Part shown: piece by piece, positions 1 through 15,000 of the stretch | How the letters are laid out: every line of letters begins with the position of its first letter | Numbering within the stretch: the stretch's first letter is position 1 | Source: Anadara kagoshimensis | Taxonomy: Eukaryota; Mollusca; Bivalvia; Arcoida; Arcidae | Reading direction: 5' to 3' | Length of the DNA: 64,000 bases | NCBI GenBank assembly: GCA_021292105.1 | Contig: CM037871.1 | Location: 51,050,200-51,114,199, forward strand | Made by a program: the position numbers and the translations under genes | Notes under the pieces: model-generated | Database searches by the model: none | The model's input: the letters and a program-made list of their open reading frames with translations, nothing else | What the model was told of the DNA's origin: nothing

Positions 1-3000
1 GTTCATGATTCAATGACGTAATTTCCAAACGATAGCCAATTTTGGTTTTTAGCTGTTATATGTATTATAGCTGTAAAACCAAGAAATGTGTTATTTCAAA
101 AAATACGCTACCGGTTCCACATCTGACATTGCCGACAGTTAGTACCCATCCTTCCACAACTTTTGAACACATTGTTCATGATTTCAATGACATAATTTCA
201 AAACGATAGCCAATTTTGGTTTTAGCTGTTATAGTATTAAGCTGTAAAACCAAGAAATGTGTTATTTCAAAAAATACGCTACCGGTTCCACATCTGACAT
301 TGCCGACAGTAGTACCCATCATTCCACAACTTTTGAACACATTGTTCATGATTCAATGACGTAATTTCCAAACGATAGCCAATTTTGGTTTTAGCTGTTA
401 TATGTATTATAGCTGTAAAACCAAGAAATGTGTTATTTCAAAAAATACGCTCGGTTCCACATCGACATTGCCGACAGTTAGTACCCATCATTCACAACTT
501 TGAACACATTGTTCATGATTTCAATGACGTAATTTCCAAAACGATAGCCAATTTTGGTTTAGCTGTATATGTATTATAGCTGTAAAACCAAGAAATGTGT
601 TATTTCAAAAAATATGCTACCGGTTCACATCTGACATTGCCGACAGTTAGTACCCATCATTCCACAACTTTTGAAACACATTGTTCATGATTTCAATTAT
701 GAATTTCCCAAACGATAGCCAATTTTGGTTTTAGCTGTTATATGTATTATAGCTGTAAACCAAGAAATGTGTATTCAAAAAAATACGCTACGGTCCACAT
801 CTGACATTGCCGACAGTTAGTACCCATCATTCCACAACTTTTGAACACATTGTCATGATTTCAATGACGTAATTCCAAACGATAGCCAATTTTGGTTTTA
901 GCTGTTATATGTATTATAGCTGTAAAACCAAGAAATGTGTTATTTCAAAAATATGCTAACCGGTTCCACATCTGACATTGCGACAGTAGTACCCATCATT
1001 CACAACACTTTTGAACACATTGTCATGATTTCAATGACGTAATTTCCAAACGATAGCCAATTTTGTTTTAGCTGTTATATGTATTATAGCTGTAAAACCA
1101 AGAAATGTGTTATTTCAAAAAAATACGCTACGGTCCACATCTGACATTGCCGACAGTTAGTACCCATCATTCCACAACTTTTGAACACATTGTTCATGAT
1201 TCAATGACGTAATTTCCAAACGATAGCCAATTTTGGTTTTAGCTGTTATATGTATTATAGCTGTAAAAACCAAGAAATGTGTTATTTCAAAAAATACGCT
1301 TCCGGTTCCACATCTGACATTGCCGACAGTTAGTACTCTCATTCCACAACTTTTGAACACATTGTCATGATTTCAATGACGTAATTTCCAAAACGATAGC
1401 CAATTTTGGTTTTAGCTGTTATATGTATTATAACTGTAAAAACAAGAAATGTGTTATTTCAAAAAATACGCTACTGGTTCCACATCTGACATTGCCGACA
1501 GTTAGTACCCATCATTCCAAAACTTTTGAACACATTGGTTCATGATTTCAATGACGTAATTTCCAAACGATAGCCAATTTTGGTTTTAGCTGTTATATGT
1601 ATTATAACTGTAAAACTAAGAAATGTGTTATTTCAAAAAATACGCTACCGGTTCCACATCTGACATTACGACAGTTAGTACCCATCATTCCACAACTTTT
1701 GAACACATTGTTCATGATTCAATGACATATTTCAAAACGATAGCCAATTTGGTTTTAGCTGTTATATGTATTATAGCTGTAAAACCAAGAAATGTGTTAT
1801 TCAAAAAATACTGATACCGGTTCCACATCTGACATTGCCGACAGTTAGTACCCATCATTCCACAACTTTTGAACACATGTTCATGATTTCAATGACGTAA
1901 TTTCCAAACGATAGCCAATTTTGGTTTTAGCTGTTATATGTATTATAGCTGTAAAACCAAGAAATGTGTTATTTCAAAAAATACGCTACCGTTCCACATC
2001 TGACATTGCCGACAGTTAGTACCATCATTCCACAACTTTTGAAACATTGTTCATGATTTCAATGACGTAATTTCCAAACGATAGCCAATTTTGGTTTAGC
2101 TGTTATATGTATTATAGCTGTAAAACCAAGAAATGTGTTATTTCAAAAAATACGCTACCGGTTCCACATCTGACATTGCCGACAGTTAGTACCATCATTC
2201 CACAACTTTTGAACACATGTCATGATTTCAATGAAGTAATTTCCAAACGATAGCCAATTTTGGTTTTAGCTGTTATATGTATTATAGCTGTAAAACCAAG
2301 AAATGTGTTATTTCAAAAAATATCGCTACCGGTTCCACATCTGACATGCCGACAGTTAGTACCCATCATTCCACAACTTTTGAACACATTGTTCATGATT
2401 TCAATGACGTAATTCCAAACGATAGCCAATTTTGGTTTTAGTGTTATATGTATTATAGCTGTAAAAACCAAGAAATGTGTTATTTCAAAAAATACGCTAC
2501 GGTTCCACATCTGACATTGCCGACAGTTAGTACCCATCATTCCACAACTTTTGAACACAATTGTTCATGATTTCAGTGACGTAATTCCAAACGATAGCCA
2601 ATTTTGGTTTTAGCTGTTATATGTATTATAGCTGTAAAACCAAGAAATGTGTTATTCAAAAAAATACGCTTCCGGTTCCACATCTGACATTGCCGACAGT
2701 TATTACTCATCATTCCACAACTTTTGAACACATTGTTCATGATTTCAATGACGTAATTTCCAAACGATAGCCAATTTTGGTTTTAGCGTTATATGTATTA
2801 TAACTGTAAAACAAGAAATGTGTTATTTCAAAAAATACGCTACGGTTCCACATCTGACATTGCCGACAGTTAGTACCATCATTCCACAACTTTTGAACAC
2901 ATGTTCATGATTTCAATGACGTAATTTCCAAACGATAGCCAATTTTGGTTTAGCTGTTATATGTATAAAACTGTAAAACTAAGAAATGTGTTATTTCAAA

Positions 3001-6000
3001 AAATACGCTACCGGTTCCACATCTGACATTGCCGACAGTTAGTACCATCATTCCACAAACTTTTGAACACATTGTTCATGATTCAATGACGTAATTTCCA
3101 AACGATAGCCAATTTGTTTTAAGCTGTTATATGTATTATAGCTGTAAAAACCAAGAAATGTGTTATTTCAAAAAATACGCTACGGTTCCACATCTGACAT
3201 TGCCGACAGTTAGTACCATCATTCCACAACTTTTGAACACATTGTCATATTCAATGACGTAATTTCCAACGATAGCCAATTTTGGTTTTAGCTGTTATAT
3301 GTATTATAGCTGTAAAACCAAAATGTGTTATTTCAAAAAATACGCTACCGGTTCCACATCTGACATTGCGACAGTTAGTACCCATCATTCCACAACTTTG
3401 AACACATGTTCATGATTTTCAATGACGTAATTTCCAACGATAGCCAATTTTGGTTTTAGCTGTTATATGTATTATAGCTGTAAAAACCAAAGAAATGTGT
3501 TATTTCAAAAAATACGCTACCGGTTTCCACATCTGACATTGCCGACAGTTAGTACCATCATTCCACAACTTTGAACACATTGTTCATGATTTCAATGACG
3601 TAATTTCCAAACGATGGCCAATTTTGGTTTTAGCTGGTTATATGTATTATAGCTGTAAAACCAAGAAATGTGTTATTTCAAAAAATACGTACCTGTTCCA
3701 CATCTGACATTGCCGACAGTTGAGTACCCATCATTCCACAACTTTTTGAACAAATTGTTCATGATTTCAATGACGTAATTTCCAAACGATGGCCAATTTT
3801 GGTTTTAGCTGTTATATGTATTATAGCTGTAAAACCAAGAAATGTGTTATTTCAAAAAATACGCTTTCCGGTTCCACATCTGACATTGCCGACAGTTAGT
3901 ACTCATCATTCCACAACTTTTGAACACATTGTTCTGATTTCAAGACGTAATTTCCAAACGATAGCCAATTTGGTTTTAGCTGTTATATGTATTATAACTG
4001 TAAAACCAAGAAATGTGTTATTTCAAAAAATACGCTTACCGGTTCCACATCTGACATTGCCGACAGTTAGTACCATCATTCCACAACTTTTGAACACATT
4101 GTTCATGATTTCAATGACGTAATTTCCAAACGATAGCCAATTTTGGTTTTAGCTGTTATATGTATTATAACTGTAAAACTAAGAAATGTGTATATTTCAA
4201 AAAATACGCTACCGGTTCACATCTGACATTGCCGACAGTTAGTACCCATCATTCACAACTTTTGAACACATTGTTCATGATTTCAATGACGTAATTTCCA
4301 ACGATAGCAATTTTGGTTTTAGCTGTTTATATGTATTAAGCTGTAAAACCAAGAAATGTGTTATTTCAAAAAATACGCTACCGGTTCCACATCTGACATT
4401 GCCGACAGTTAGTACCATCATTCCACAACTTTTGAACACATTGTCATGATTTCAATGACGTTAATTTCCAAACGATAGCCAATTTTGGTTTTAGCTGTTA
4501 TATGTATTATAGCTGTAAAACAAGAAATGTGTTATTTCAAAAATACGCTACCGGTTCCACATCTGACATTGCCGACAGTTAGTACCCATCATTCCACAAC
4601 TTTTGAACACATTTTCATGATTTCAATGACGTAATTTCCAAACGATAGCCAATTTGGTTTTAGCTGTTATATGTATTATAGCTGTAAAACCAAGAAATGT
4701 GTTATTTCAAAAAATACGCTACCGGTTCCACATCTGACATTGCGACAGTTAGTACCCATCATTCCACAACTTTGAACACATTGTTCATGATTTCAATGAC
4801 GTAATTTCCAAACGATGGCCAATTTTGGTTTTAGCTGTTATATGTATTATAGCTGTAAAACCAAGAAATGTGTTATTTCAAAAAATACGCTACCGGTTTC
4901 ACATCTGAACATTGCCGACAGTTAGTACCCATCATTCCACAACTTTTGAACACATTGTTCATGATTTCAATGACGTAATTTCCAAACGATAGCCAATTTT
5001 GGTTTTAGCTGTTATATGTATTATAGCTGTAAAACCAAGAAATGGGTTTATTCAAAAAATACGCTTACCGGTTCCACATCTGACATTGCGACAGTTATTA
5101 CCATCATTCCACAACTTTTGAACACATTGTTCATGATTTCAATGACGTAATTTCCAAAACGATAGCCAATTTGGTTTTAGCTGTTATATATGTATTATAA
5201 CTGTAAAACAAGAAATGTGTTATTTCAAAAATACGCTACCGGTTCCACATCTGACATTGCCGACAGTTAGTACCATCATTCCACAACTTTGAACACATTG
5301 TTCATGATTTCAATGACGTAATTCCAAACGATAGCCAATTTTGGTTTTAGCTGTTATATGTATTATAAACTGTAAACTAAGAAATGGTGTTATTTCAAAA
5401 AATACGCTACCGGTTCCACATCTGACATTGCCGACAGTTAGTACCCCATCATTCCACAACTTTTGAACACATTGTCATGATTCAATGACGTAATTTCCAA
5501 ACGATAGCCAATTTTGGTTTTAGCTGTTATAGTATTATACTGTAAAACTAAGAAAATGTGTTATTTCAAAAAATACGCTACCGTTCCACATGACATTGCG
5601 ACAGTTAGTACCATCATTCCACAACTTTTGAACACATTGTCATGATTTCAATGACGTAATTTCAAACGATAGCCAATTTTGGTTTTAGCTGTTATATGTA
5701 TTATAGCTGTAAAACCAAGAAATGTGTTATTTCAAAAAATACGCTTACGGTTCCACATCTGACATTGCCGACAGTTAGTACCATCATTCCACAACTTTTG
5801 AACACATGTCATGATTCAATGACGTAATTTTCCAAACGATAGCCAATTTTGGTTTTAGCTGTTATATGTATTATAGATGTAAAACAAGAAATGTGTATTT
5901 CAAAAAATACGCTACCGGTTCCACATCTGACATTGCGACGTTAGTACCCATCATTCCACAACTTTTGAACACATTGTTCATGATTCAATGACGTAATTTC

Positions 6001-9000
6001 CAAACGATAGCCAATTTTGGTTTTAGCTGTTATATGTATTATAGCTGAAAACCAAGAAATGTGTTTTCAAAAAATATGCTACCGGTTCCACATCTGACAT
6101 TGCCGACAGTTAGTACCCATCATTCCACAACTTTTGACACATTGTTCATGATTTCAATGACGTAATTTCCAAACGATGGCCAATTTTGGTTTTAGCTGTA
6201 TATGTATTATAGCTGTAAAACCAAGAAAATGTGTTATTTCAAAAAATACGCTACCGGTTTCCACATCTGACATTGCCGAAGTTATTACCCATCATTCCAC
6301 AACTTTTGAACACATTGTTCATGATTTCAATGACGTAATTCCAAACGATAGCCAATTTGGTTTAGCTGTTATAGTATTATAGCTGTAAAACAAGAAATGT
6401 GTTATTTCAAAAAATACGCTTCCGTTCACATCTGACATTGCCGACAGTTATTACTATCATTCCACAACTTTTGAACACTATTGTTCATGATTTCAATGAC
6501 GTAATTTCCAAACGATAGCCAATTTTGGTTTTAGCTGTTATATGTATTATAACTGTAAAACCAAGAAATGTGTTTATTTCAAAAAATACGCTACCGGTTC
6601 CACATCTGACATTGCCGACAGTAGTACCCATCATTCACAACTTTTGAACACATTGTTCATGATTTCAATGACGTAATTTCCAAACGATAGCCAATTTTGG
6701 TTTAGCTGTTATATGTATTATAACTGTAAAACCAAGAAATGTTGTTATTTCAAAAAAATACACTACGGTTCCACATCTGACATTACTGACAGTTAGTACC
6801 CATCATTCCACAACTTTTGAACACATTGTTCATGATTTCAATGACATAATTTCAAAACGATAGCCAATTTTGGTTTTAGCTGTTATATGTATTATAGCTG
6901 TAAAACCAGAAATGTGTTATTTCAAAAAATACGCTACCGGTTCCACATCATGACATTGCCGACAGTAGTACCCATCATTCCACAACTTTGAACACATTGT
7001 TCATGATTTCAATGACGTAATTTCCAAACGATAGCCAATTTGGTTTTAGCTGTTATATGTATTATAGCTGTAAAACCAAGAAAGTGTGTTATTTCAAAAA
7101 ATACGCTACCGGTTCCACATCTGACATTGCCGACAGTTAGTACCCATCATTCCAAACTTTTGAACACATTGTTCATGATTTCAATGACGTAATTTCCAAA
7201 CGATAGCCAATTTTGGTTTAGCTGTTATATGTATTATAGCTGTAAAACCAAGAAATGTGTTATTTCAAAAAAATGCTACCGGTTCCACATCTGACATTGC
7301 GGACAGTTAGTACCCATCATCCAAACTTTTGAACACATTGTTCATGATTTCAATGATGTAATTCCAAACGATAGCCAATTTTGGTTTTAGCTTTATATGT
7401 ATTATAAGCTGTAAAACTAAGAAATGTGTTATTTCAAAAAATACGCTACCGGTTCCACATCTGACATTGCCGACAGTTAGTACCATCATTCCACAACTTT
7501 TGAACACATTGTTCATGATTTCAATGACGTAATTCCAAACGATAGCCAATTTTTGGTTTTAGCTGTTATATGTATTATAGCTGTAAAACCAAGAAATGTG
7601 TTATTTCAAAAAATACGCTTACCGGTTCCACATCTGACATTGCCGACAGTTAGTACCCATCATTCCACAACTTTTGAACACATTGGTCATGATTTCAATG
7701 AGTAATTTCCAAACGATAGCCAATTTTGGTTTTAGCTGTATATGTTATAGCTGTAAAACAAGAAATGTGTTATTTCAAAAAATACGCTACCGGTTCCACA
7801 TTGACATTGCCGACAGTTAGTACCCATCATTCACAACTTTTGAACACATTGTTCATGATTCAATGACGTAATTTCCAAACGATAGCCAATTTGGTTTTAG
7901 CTGTTATATGTATTATAGCTGTAAAACCAAGAAATGTGTTATTTCAAAAAATATGCTACCGGTTCCACATCTGACATTGCCGACAGTTAGTACCCATCAT
8001 TCACAACTTTTGAACACATTGTTCATGATTTCAATGACGTAATTTCCAAACGATAGCCAATTTTGGTTTTAGCTGTTATATGTATTATAGCTGTAAAACC
8101 AAGAAATGTTGTTATTTCAAAAAATACGCTACCGGTTCCACATCTGACATTGCCGACAGTTAGTACCCCATCATTCCACAACTTTGAACACATTGTTCAT
8201 GATTTCAATGACGTAATTTCCAAACGATAGCCAATTTTGGTTTTAGCTGTATATGTATTATAGCTGTAAAACAAGAAATGTGTTATTTCAAAAAATACGC
8301 TTCCGGTTCCACATCTGACATGCCGACACTTATACTCATCATTCCACAACTTTTGAACACATTGTTCATGATTTCAATGACGTAATTCCAAACGATAGCC
8401 AATTTTGGTTTTAGCTGTTATATGTATTATAACTGTAAAACCAAGAAATGTGTTATTTCAAAAAATACGCTACCGGTTCACATCTGACATTGCGACAGTT
8501 AGTACCCATCATTCCACAACTTTTGAACACATTGTTCATGATTTCAATGACGTAATTTCCAAACGATAGCCAATTTTGGTTTTAGCTGTTATATGTATTA
8601 AACTGTAAAACTAAGAAATGTGTTATTTCAAAAAATACACTACCGGTTCCACATCTGACATGTACTGACAGTTAGTACCCATCATTCCACAACTTTTGAA
8701 CACATTGTTCATGATTTCAATGACATAATTTCAAAACGATAGCCAATTTTGGTTTTAGCTGTTATATGTATTATAGCTGTAAAACCAAGAAATGTGTTAT
8801 TCAAAAAATACGCTACCGGTTCACATCTGACATTGCCGACAGTTAGTACCCATCATTCCACAACTTTTGAACACATGTTCATGATTTCAATGACGTAATT
8901 TCCAAACGAAGCCAATTTTGGTTTAGCTGTATATGTATTATAAGCTGTAAAACCAAGAAATGTGTTATTTCAAAAAATACGCTACCGGTTCCACATCTGA

Positions 9001-12000
9001 CATTGCCGACATTAGTACCCATCATTCCACAACTTTTGAACACATTGTTCATGATTTCAATGACGTAATTTCCAAACGATAGCCAATTTGGTTTTAGCTG
9101 TTATATGTATTAAGCTGTAAAACCAAGAAAATGTGTTATTTCAAAAAATATGCTACCGGTTCCACATCTGACATTGCCGACAGTTAGTACCCATCATTCC
9201 ACAACTTTTGAACACATTGTTCATGATTTCAATGACGTAATTCCAAACGATAGCAATTTTGGTTTTAGCTGTTATATGTATTATAGCTGTAAAACAAGAA
9301 ATGTGTTATTTCAAAAAATACGCTACCGGTTCCACATCTGACATTGCCGACAGTTAGTACCCATCATTCCACAACTTTTGAACAATTGTTCATGATTTCA
9401 ATGACGTAATTTCCAAACGATAGCCAATTTTGGTTTTAGCTGTTATTGTATTATAGCTGTAAAACCAAGAAATGTGTTATTTCAAAAAATATGCTACCGG
9501 TTCCACATCTGACATTGCCGACAGTAGTACCCATCATTCCACAACTTTTGAACACATTGTTCATGATTTCAATGACGTAATTTCCAAACGATAGCCAATT
9601 TTGGTTTAGCTGTTATATGTATTATAGCTGTAAAACCAAGAAATGTGTTATTTCAAAAAATACGCTACCGGTTCCACAATCTGACATTGCCGACAGTTAG
9701 TACCCATCATTCCACAACTTTGAACACATTGTTCATGATTTCAATGACGTAATTTCCAAACGATAGCCAATTTTGGTTTTAGCTGTTATATGTATTATAG
9801 CTGTAAAACCAAGAAAAATGTGTTATTTCAAAAAATACGCTTCCGGTTCCACATCTGACATTGCCGACAGTTATTACTCATCATTTCCACAACTTTTGAA
9901 CACATTGTTCATGATTTCAATGACGTAATTTCCAAACGATAGCCAATTTTGGTTTTAGCTGTTATATGTATTATAACTGTAAAACCAAGAAATGTGTTAT
10001 TTCAAAAAATATGCTACTGGTTCCACATCTGACATTGCCGACAGTTAGTACCCATCATTCACACTTTTGAACACATTGTTCATGATTTCAATGACGAATT
10101 TCCAAACGATAGCCAATTTTGGTTTTAGCTGTATATGTATTATAACTGTAAAAACTAAGAAATGTGTTATTTCAAAATACGCTACCGGTTTCCACATCTG
10201 ACATTACTGACAGTTAGTACCCATCATTCCACAACTTTGAACACATTGTTCATGATTTCAATGACATAATTTCAAAACGATAGCCAATTTTGGTTTTAAG
10301 CTGTTATATGTATTATAGCTGTAAACCAAGAAATGTGTTATTTCAAAAAATACGCTACCGGTTCCACATCTGACATTGCCGACAGTTAGTACCCATCATT
10401 CACAACTTTTGAACACATTGTTCATGATTTCAATGACGTAATTTCCAAACGATAGCCAATTTGGTTTTAGCTGTTATATGTATTATAGCTGTAAAACCAA
10501 GAAATGTGTTATTCAAAAAATATGCTACCGGTTCCACATCTGACATTGCCGACAGTTAGTACCCATCATTCCACAAACTTTTGAACACATTGTTCATGAT
10601 TTCAATGACGTAATTTCCAAACGATAGCCAATTTTGGTTTTAGCTGTTATATGTATTATAGCTGTAAAACCAAGAAATGTGTTATTTCAAAAAATACGCT
10701 ACCGGTTCCACATCTGACATTGCCGACAGTTAGTACCATCATTCCACAACTTTTGAACACATTGTTCATGATTTCAATGACGTAATTTCCAAATGATAGC
10801 CAATTTTGGTTTTAGCTGTTATATGTATTATAGCTGTAAAACCAAGAAATGTGTTATTTCAAAAAATATGCTACCGGTTCCACATCTGACATTGCCGACA
10901 GTTAGTACCATCATTCCACAACTTTGAACACATTGTTCATGATTTCAATGACGTAATTTCCAAACGATAGCCAATTTTGGTTTTAGCTGTTATATGTATT
11001 ATAGCTGTAAAACCAAGAAATGTGTTATTTCAAAAAATACGCTACCGGTTCCACATCTGACATTGCCGACAGTTAGTACCCATCATTCCACAACTTTTGA
11101 ACACATTGTTCATGATTTCAGTGACATAATTTCCAAAACGATAGCCAATTTGGTTTTAGCTGTTATATGTATTATAGCTGTAAAACAAGAAATGTGTTAT
11201 TTCAAAAAATACGCTTCCGGTTCCACATCTGACATTGCCGACAGTTATTACTCATCATTCCACAACTTTTGAACACATTGTTCATGATTTCAATGACGTA
11301 ATTTCCAAACGATAGCCAATTTTGGTTTTAGCTGTATATGTATTATAACTGTAAAACCAAGAAATGTGTTATTTCAAAAAATACGCTACCGGTTCCACAT
11401 CTGACATTGCCGACAGTTAGTACCATCATTCCAAAACTTTTGAAACACATTGTTCATGATTTCAATGACGTAATTTCCAAACGATAGCCAATTTTGGTTT
11501 TAGCTGTTATATGTATTATAACTGTAAACTAAGAAATGTGTTATTTCAAAAATACGCTAACCCGGTTCCACATCTGACATTGCCGACAGTTAGTACCCAT
11601 CATTCCACAACTTTTGAACACATTGTTCATGATTTCAATGACGTAATTTCCAAACGATAGCCAATTTTGGTTTTAGCTGTTATATGTATTATAGCTGTAA
11701 AACCAAGAAATGTGTTATTTCAAAAAATACGCTACCGGTTCCACATCTGACATTGCCGACAGTTAGTACCCATCATTCCACAACTTTTGAAACACATTGT
11801 TCATGATTTCAATGACGTAATTTCCAAACGATAGCCAATTTTGGTTTTAGCTGTTATATGTATTATAGCTGTAAAAAACCAAGAAATGTGTTATTTCAAA
11901 AAATACGCTACCGGTTCCACATCTGACATTGCCGACAGTTAGTACCCATTCATTCCACAACTTTTGAAACACATTGTTCATGATTTCAATGACGTAATTT

Positions 12001-15000
12001 CCAAACGATAGCCAATTTTGGTTTTAGCTGTTATATGTATTATAGCTGTAAAACCAAGAAATGTGTTATTTCAAAAAATATGCTACCGGTTCCACATCTG
12101 ACATTGCCGACAGTTAGTACCCATCATTCCACAACTTTTGAACACATTGTCATGATTCAATGACGTAATTTCCAAACGATGGCCAATTTTGGTTTTAGCT
12201 GTATATGTATTATAGCTGTAAAACCAAGAAATGTGTTATTTCAAAAAATACGCTACCGGTTCCACATCTGACATTGCCGACAGTTAGTACCCATCATTCC
12301 ACAACTTTTGAACACATTGTTCATGATTCAATGACGTAATTTCAAACGATGGCCAATTTTGTTTTAGCTGTTATATGTATTATAGCTGTAAAACCAAGAA
12401 TGGTTATTTCAAAAAATACGCTTCCGGTTCCACATCTGACATTGCGACAGTTATTACTCATCATTCCACAACTTTTGAACACATTGTTCATGATTTCAAT
12501 GACGTAATTTCCAAACGATAGCCAATTTTGGTTTTAGCTGTTATATGTATTAAACTGTAAAACCAAGAAATGTGTTATTTCAAAAAATACGCTACCGGTT
12601 CCACATCTGACATTGCCGACAGTTAGTACCCATCATTCCACAACTTTTGAACACATTGTTCATGATTTCAATGACGTAATTTCCAAACGATAGCCAATTT
12701 TGGTTTTAGCTGTTATATGTATTATAACTGTAAAACTAAGAAATGTGTTATTTCAAAAAATACGCTACCGGTTCCACATCTGACATTGCCGACAGTTAGT
12801 ACCCATCATTCCACAACTTTTAAACACATTGTTCATGATTTCAATGACGTAATTTCCAAACGATAGCCAATTTTGGTTTTAGCTGTTATATGTATTATAG
12901 CTGTAAAACCAAGAAATGTGTTATTTCAAAAAATACGCTACCGGTTCCACATCTGACATTGCCGACAGTTAGTACCCATCATTCCACAACTTTTGAACAC
13001 ATTGTTCATGATTTCAATGACGTAATTTCCAAACGATAGCCAATTTTGGTTTTAGCTGTTATATGTATTATAGCTGTAAAACCAAGAAATGTGTTATTTC
13101 AAAAAATACGCTACCGGTTCCACATCTGACATTGCCGACAGTTAGTACCCATCATTCCACAACTTTTGAACACATTGTTCATGATTTCAATGACGTAATT
13201 TCCAAACGATAGCCAATTTTGGTTTTAGCTGTTATATGTATTATAGCTGTAAAACCAAGAAATGTGTTATTTCAAAAAATATGCTACCGGTTCCACATCT
13301 GACATTGCCGACAGTTAGTACCCATCATTCCACAACTTTTGAACACATTGTTCATGATTTCAATGACGTAATTTCCAAACGATGGCCAATTTTGGTTTTA
13401 GCTGTTATATGTATTATAGCTGTAAAACCAAGAAATGTGTTATTTCAAAAATACGCTACGGTTCCACATCTGACATTGCCGACAGTTAGTACCCATCATT
13501 CCACAACTTTTGAACACATTGTTCATGATTTCAATGACGTAATTTCCAAACGATAGCCAATTTTGGTTTTAGCTGTTATATGTATTATAGCTGTAAAACC
13601 AAGAAATGTGTTATTTCAAAAAATACGCTTCCGGTTCCACATCTGACATTGCCGACAGTTATTACTCATCATTCCACAACTTTTGAACACATTGTTCATG
13701 ATTTCAATGACGTAATTTCCAAACGATAGCCAATTTTGGTTTAGCTGTTATATGTATTATAACTGTAAAACCAAGAAATGTGTATTTAAAAAATACGCTA
13801 CGGTTCCACATCTGACATTGCCGACAGTTAGTACCCATCATTCCACAACTTTGAACACATTGTTCATGATTTCAATGACGTAATTTCCAAACGATAGCCA
13901 ATTTTGGTTTTAGCTGTTATATGTATTATAACTGTAAAAACTAAGAAATGTGTTATTTCAAAAAATACGCTACCGGTTCCACATCTGACATTACTGACAG
14001 TTAGTACCCATCATTCCACAACTTTTGAACACATTGTTCATGATTTCAATGACGTAATTTCCAAACGATAGCCAATTTTGGTTTTAGCTGTTATATGTAT
14101 TATAACTGTAAAACTAAGAAATGTGTATTTAAAAAAATACGTACCGGTTCCACATCTGACATTGCCGACAGTTAGTACCCATCATTCCACAACTTTTGAA
14201 AACACATTGTTCATGATTTCAATGACGTAATTCCAAACGATAGCCAATTTTGGTTTTAGCTGTTATATGTATTATAGCTGTAAAAACAAGAAATGTGTTA
14301 TTTCAAAAAATACGCTACGGTTCCACATCTGACATTGCCGACAGTTAGTACCCATCATTCCACAACTTTTGAACACATTGTTCATGATTTCAATGACGTA
14401 ATTTCCAAACGATAGCCAATTTTGGTTTTAGCTGTTATATGTATTATAGCTGTAAAACCAAGAAATGTGTTATTTCAAAAAATACGCTACCGGTTCCACA
14501 TCTGACATTGCCGACAGTTAGTACCCATCATTCCACAACTTTTGAACACATTGTTCATGATTTCAATGACGTAATTTCCAAACGATAGCCAATTTTGGTT
14601 TTAGCTGTTATATGTATTATAGCTGTAAAACCAAGAAATGTGTTATTTCAAAAAATATGCTACCGGTTCCACATCTGACATTGCCGACAGTTAGTACCCA
14701 TCATTCCACAACTTTTGAACACATTGTCATGATTTCAATGACGTAATTTCCAAACGATGGCCAATTTTGGTTTTAGCTGTTATATGTATTATAGCTGTAA
14801 AACCAAGAAATGTGTTATTTAAAAAAATACGCTACCGGTTCCACATCTGACATTGCCGACAGTTAGTACCCATCATTCCACAACTTTTGAACACATTGTT
14901 CATGATTTCAATGACGTAATTTCCAAACGATAGCCAATTTTGGTTTTAGCTGTTATATGTATTATAGCTGTAAAACCAAGAAATGTGTTATTTCAAAAAA

